A stretch of DNA of 9,063 bases from UBA7803 sp036381275 (lineage in GTDB: Bacteria > Pseudomonadota > Gammaproteobacteria > Pseudomonadales > Azotimanducaceae): assembly GCA_036381275.1 (NCBI GenBank), contig DASVDC010000010.1, positions 1-9,063 on the forward strand. Direction: 5' to 3'. The position numbers and the translations under genes are program-made. Below are positions 5,852-9,063 of this stretch, one piece after another (within the stretch, counting starts at the first letter, position 1; every line of letters begins with the position of its first letter). A model generated the notes under the pieces. It was not told where the DNA came from and ran no database searches. It was given only the letters and a program-made list of their open reading frames with translations.

Positions 5852-6950
5852 ATGGCCGAGATCACATCCATTCGCGAACGCCTCCGTGACCTGAAGGAGC
5901 GCAATGCGGCGCTCAGGGGGTATCTTTGACTTCGACGGCCGGGCGGCGCGGCTCGAAGAGGTAGAGCTCGAGCTCGCGGATCCGAAGGTCTGGGACGATC
6001 AGGAGCGCGCCAAGGCGCTCAACAAGGAGCGCGCCGAGCTCGAGCAGGTGGTGGGGGGCCTGAAGCGCGTGCAGGCGAGCCTGACCGACCTCGAGGAGCT
6101 GGCGGAGCTCGCCGCCGACGAAGGCGATCGTGCCGCGCTCGACGACGTGGAGGCGGAGCTCGAGGCGGTGGAGGCGGAGCTCTCGGTGCTCGAGTTCCGC
6201 CGCATGTTCCAGGGCGAGGCGGATTCGGCGGATTGTTATCTCGACATCCAGGCCGGCTCCGGCGGCACCGAGGCGCAGGACTGGGCCGGCATGCTGCTGC
6301 GCATGTACCTGCGCTGGTGCGAGAAGCGCGGCTTCGAGACCGAGATCGTCGAGCTGTCACCGGGGGAGGTGGCCGGCATCAAGAGCGCGACCATCGAGAT
6401 CCGCGGCGACCACGCGTTCGGCTGGCTGCGCACCGAGACCGGCGTGCACCGGCTGGTACGCAAGTCGCCGTTCGACTCCGGCCACCGGCGGCACACCTCG
6501 TTCGCGTCGGTGTTCGTGTCGCCGCAGGTGGACGACGACATCGAGATCGAGATCAATCCGGCGGACGTGCGCACCGACACCTACCGCGCGAGCGGCGCCG
6601 GCGGGCAGCACGTGAACCGCACGGACTCCGCGGTGCGCCTGACCCACATACCGACCGGCGTGGTCGTGCAGTGTCAGAGCGAGCGCTCGCAGCACCAGAA
6701 CCGCGAGAAGGCCTGGAACCAGCTTCGCGCCAAGCTCTACGAGCTCGAGATGATGAAGCGGCGCAGCGAGCTGCAGGCGATCGAAGACTCCAAGGCCGAC
6801 ATCGGCTGGGGCAGCCAGATCCGCTCGTACGTGCTCGATCAGTCGCGGATCAAGGATCTGCGCACCAACATCGAGCGCTCCGATCCCGACAACGTGCTGG
6901 ACGGCGACCTCGACGATTTCATCGAAGCGAGCCTGAAGGCGGGACTATGA
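5852..6950 (+). CDS. prfB: Peptide chain release factor 2, programmed +1 frameshift
   Basis: RF2 recognises UAA and UGA and triggers peptide release. Reading starts at ATG 5852 and runs 25 codons (ending RGYL) to an in-frame TGA at 5927-5929. A +1 shift on CTT moves to GAC 5928 and continues to the TGA at 6948-6950, so the coding join is 5852-5926 plus 5928-6950. This gives 365 residues, the E. coli length. Numbering matches E. coli exactly: the stop-recognition tripeptide SPF is at 205-207 and the catalytic GGQ at 250-252. Residue 246 is Ala, the form found in most bacteria, whereas E. coli K-12 has Thr. GSGGTEAQDWA, VHRLVRKSPF and SDIGWGSQIRSYVLD are also present. A start at ATG 5904 would give 348 residues but a non-homologous N-terminus, so it is wrong. 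lysS begins in the stop codon region (ATGA). Confidence 0.97.
5915..5930 (+). promoter_or_regulatory. RF2 autoregulatory +1 frameshift site
   Basis: AGGGGGTATCTTTGAC is identical to the E. coli prfB site as I recall it. It has an internal Shine-Dalgarno-like AGGGGG, a three-base spacer TAT, the slippery CTT, and TGA followed by C (a weak stop context) at codon 26. When RF2 is scarce the ribosome pauses at UGA, the SD-like pairing pushes it +1, and full-length RF2 is made. Confidence 0.96.
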
Positions 6951-8431
6951 CGGAAGAGCACGACATCATCCGGGTGCGGCGCGAAAAGCTCGCCCGTTGG
7001 CGGGCGACGGGGCGCGCCTATCCGAACGACTTCCGCCGCAGCGCGCTCGCCGCCGAGCTGCACGCGCGCTGCGCCGAGCTCGACAAGGCCGCGCTCGAGC
7101 GGGAATCGATCGACGCCGCGGTGGCCGGCCGGGTGATGCTGCGCCGGGTGATGGGCAAGGCCAGCTTCATCACGCTGCAGGACGGCAGCGGCCGGATCCA
7201 GTGCTACCTGCGCCGGGACGACGTCGGCGCCGAGGCCTACGCCGCGTTCGAAGACTTGTGGGACATCGGCGACATCGTCGGCGTGCGCGGCACGATGATG
7301 CGCACCAACAAGGGCGAGCTCACCGTACAGGCCCGGCAGATCGAGCTGCTCGCGAAGGATCTGCGGCCGCTGCCGGAGAAGTATCACGGCCTCGCCGACA
7401 CCGAGATCAAGTACCGGCAGCGCTACCTCGACCTGATCATGAACCCGGAGTCCCGCCGCGTGTTCGAGCGGCGCTCGGAGGTGATCGCGTACCTGCGGCG
7501 ATTCTTCGTCGAGCGCGACTTCATGGAGGTGGAGACCCCCATGATGCAGCTCATCCCCGGGGGCGCGGCGGCGCGGCCGTTCATCACCCACCACAACGCG
7601 CTGGATCTCGATCTGTACCTGCGGGTCGCTCCGGAGCTGTTCCTCAAGCGCCTGACGGTGGGCGGCTTCGAGCGCGTGTTCGAGATCAACCGCAACTTCC
7701 GCAACGAAGGCCTGTCGACCCGGCACAACCCCGAGTTCACGATGCTGGAGTTCTACTGGGCCTACGCCGACTTCGAGGATCTGATCGGCCTGACCCAGGA
7801 GCTGCTCGGGGCGCTCGCGCGCGACGTGCTGCAGAGCGACGAGGTGGTCTATCAGGGCGAGCGCCTCGCGTTCGGCAAGCCCGCCGAGCGGATGACGATG
7901 GCCGAAGCGATCGTGCGTTACTCGCCGCTCGACGAGGCCGGCGTGGAGAATCCGGAGCGTCTCGCCGAGCAGCTCGCGGCCGCCGGCCGGCCCGTGGAGC
8001 AGGATTGGGGCCTCGGCCGGCTGCAGAACGAGGTGTTCGAGCACTACGTCGAGCAGCACCTGCAGCAGCCGACCTTCATCACGCACTATCCGGCGGAGGT
8101 CTCGCCGCTGTCGCGGCGCAACGACGACGACCCCGACGTGACCGACCGTTTCGAGCTGTTCATCGCCGGCCGCGAGATCGCCAACGGCTTCTCGGAGCTG
8201 AACGACCCGGAGGATCAGGCGGAGCGGTTCCGCCAGCAGGCGGAGCTGAAGAGCGGCGGCGATCTTGAAGCGATGCACTACGACGACGACTATATCTGCG
8301 CGCTCGAGTACGGCATGCCCCCCACCGCGGGCGAAGGTATCGGAATCGACCGGCTGATCATGCTGCTGACCGACTCACCGTCCATCCGCGACGTGCTGCT
8401 GTTTCCGCTGATGAGGCCGAAGGATGGCTGA
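6947..8431 (+). CDS. lysS: Lysyl-tRNA synthetase, class II
   Basis: LysRS charges tRNA-Lys. The product is 494 residues (E. coli 505), slightly shorter at the N-terminus. The N-terminal OB-fold anticodon domain is seen in VAGRVMLRRVMGKASFITLQD and GRIQCYL. The class II catalytic core follows: motif 1 region FMEVETPMMQ with PGGAAARPFITHHNALDLDLYLR, motif 2 FEINRNFRNEG at 245-255 followed by TRHNPEFTMLEFY, and motif 3 GEGIGIDRLIML with R469. The ATG at 6947 overlaps the prfB stop as ATGA and has GAAGG 7 nt upstream. The frame stays open far upstream inside prfB, but nothing there resembles LysRS. The prfB-lysS pair is also adjacent in E. coli. It shares an 8-nt overlap with ung downstream. Confidence 0.98.
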   Translation: MTEEHDIIRVRREKLARWRATGRAYPNDFRRSALAAELHARCAELDKAALERESIDAAVAGRVMLRRVMGKASFITLQDGSGRIQCYLRRDDVGAEAYAAFEDLWDIGDIVGVRGTMMRTNKGELTVQARQIELLAKDLRPLPEKYHGLADTEIKYRQRYLDLIMNPESRRVFERRSEVIAYLRRFFVERDFMEVETPMMQLIPGGAAARPFITHHNALDLDLYLRVAPELFLKRLTVGGFERVFEINRNFRNEGLSTRHNPEFTMLEFYWAYADFEDLIGLTQELLGALARDVLQSDEVVYQGERLAFGKPAERMTMAEAIVRYSPLDEAGVENPERLAEQLAAAGRPVEQDWGLGRLQNEVFEHYVEQHLQQPTFITHYPAEVSPLSRRNDDDPDVTDRFELFIAGREIANGFSELNDPEDQAERFRQQAELKSGGDLEAMHYDDDYICALEYGMPPTAGEGIGIDRLIMLLTDSPSIRDVLLFPLMRPKDG

Positions 8432-9063
8432 AAGCCCGGCGGCGGAACGCGTTCGGCTCGAGGCCTCGTGGAAGGCGGCGCTCGCGGCCGAGTTCGAGGC
8501 GCCGTACATGGCCGCGCTGCGCGAGTTCCTGCTCGAGCAGAAGCGCGCCCGCCGGGTGGTCTACCCGAAGAGCGAGCACATCTTCGCGGCGCTCGATCTG
8601 TGTCCGCTGCCCCGGGTCAAGGTGGTGATCATCGGCCAGGACCCGTACCACGGCCCGAATCAAGCCCACGGCCTGTGCTTTTCGGTGCTGCCGGGGGTCG
8701 AGCAGCCGCCGTCGCTGGTGAACATCTTCCGCGAGATCAACGACGACCTCGGCACCCCCGAGCGGCGCCTGGACGGCACCCGAGGCTGCCTCGAACCCTG
8801 GGCGCGGCAGGGCGTACTGCTGCTGAACGCGGTGCTCACGGTCGAGCGCGGCCGCGCCGGCTCGCACCAGGGCCGCGGCTGGGAGACGTTCACCGACCGC
8901 GTGGTGGAAGTGCTGAACCGCGAGCGCGAGCATCTCGTGTTCATGCTCTGGGGCAGCTACGCGCAGCGGAAGGGCGCCAACATCGACCGGCGGCGGCACC
9001 TGGTGCTGTCCGCGCCGCACCCGTCGCCGCTGTCGGCGCACCGGGGGTTCTTCGGGTGCCGGC
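8424..9063 (+). CDS. ung: Uracil-DNA glycosylase, family 1, 5' part
   Basis: Ung removes uracil from DNA after dUTP incorporation or cytosine deamination, starting base-excision repair. The gene begins at ATG 8424 inside the last codons of lysS (8-nt overlap, TGAGG 7 nt upstream) and runs off the right edge after 213 codons. The E. coli enzyme has 229 residues, so only a short C-terminus is missing. Motifs are the catalytic water-activating loop GQDPYHGPNQAHGLCFSV (D73), PPSLVNIFREI, WARQGVLLLNAVLTV, VFMLWGSYAQRKG, and the minor-groove loop HPSPLSAHRGFFGC (H199). The D-to-H spacing of 126 is close to 123 in E. coli. The tight coupling to lysS suggests cotranscription with prfB-lysS. Identity is certain; the 3' end is not visible. 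Confidence 0.97.
   Translation, partial: MAESPAAERVRLEASWKAALAAEFEAPYMAALREFLLEQKRARRVVYPKSEHIFAALDLCPLPRVKVVIIGQDPYHGPNQAHGLCFSVLPGVEQPPSLVNIFREINDDLGTPERRLDGTRGCLEPWARQGVLLLNAVLTVERGRAGSHQGRGWETFTDRVVEVLNREREHLVFMLWGSYAQRKGANIDRRRHLVLSAPHPSPLSAHRGFFGCR

Noticed and set aside
4063..5904. Long minus-strand open frame (613 codons) opposite recJ, and similar ones opposite hom, lysS and xerD-rplS
   Set aside because: Each mirrors a clearly recognisable plus-strand gene. The translations are low-complexity, rich in Arg, Ala, His and Gln, and no family is recognisable. Such frames are expected in GC-rich coding DNA.
5904..5926. ATG 5904 as the prfB start
   Set aside because: It gives an N-terminus unlike RF2, while ATG 5852 followed by the frameshift reproduces RF2 length and residue numbering exactly.
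6233..6946. In-frame upstream extension of lysS inside prfB
   Set aside because: The frame is open only because of composition. It overlaps conserved RF2 sequence, and LysRS homology starts after ATG 6947, which has its own Shine-Dalgarno and an ATGA overlap.

Overview
The window is a dense, all-plus-strand run of housekeeping genes from a very GC-rich genome (by eye, most third codon positions are G or C). In order it holds the 3' part of trmD, then rplS, xerD, dsbC, hom, recJ, prfB and lysS, then the 5' part of ung, which runs off the right edge. The proteins resemble their gammaproteobacterial counterparts closely. The order combines two known arrangements: trmD-rplS, as in the rpsP-rimM-trmD-rplS ribosomal operon, and xerD-dsbC-recJ-prfB-lysS, as in E. 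coli, with hom inserted after dsbC as I recall for Pseudomonas-type genomes. This suggests a high-GC gammaproteobacterium. I cannot place it further from the sequence alone.

Left part (1-1779): the tRNA m1G37 methyltransferase end, ribosomal protein L19, and XerD packed against L19. The xerD reading frame has no ATG, GTG or TTG codon anywhere between the end of trmD and the middle of the recombinase, so its start is probably a non-canonical codon. ATT at 853 is the best candidate. L19 starts at GTG 491, not at the upstream TTG 476, which overlaps the Shine-Dalgarno sequence.

Middle part (1780-4097): dsbC encodes a periplasmic disulfide isomerase with a signal peptide, a CGYC active site and a second structural cysteine pair. 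hom encodes a monofunctional homoserine dehydrogenase with a C-terminal ACT domain. The 88-nt and 139-nt gaps around dsbC are the only sizeable non-coding stretches. They contain short GC-rich hairpins but no clear U-tract terminator.

Right part (4090-9063): recJ overlaps the end of hom by 8 nt, prfB follows recJ after 25 nt, lysS overlaps prfB by 4 nt (ATGA), and ung overlaps lysS by 8 nt. This spacing implies one transcription unit, possibly from hom onward, that mixes amino-acid biosynthesis, DNA repair (RecJ, Ung) and translation (RF2, LysRS). prfB carries the classic autoregulatory +1 frameshift site at codon 26, so the full protein is read from two frames.

I found no mobile element, CRISPR array, tRNA, rRNA or unknown protein family. 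I do not see a previously undescribed system here. The points worth a second look are the xerD start, a Tyr-to-Ser change in a conserved TrmD motif, the strictly preserved prfB recoding signal against biased codon use, and the operon rearrangements.
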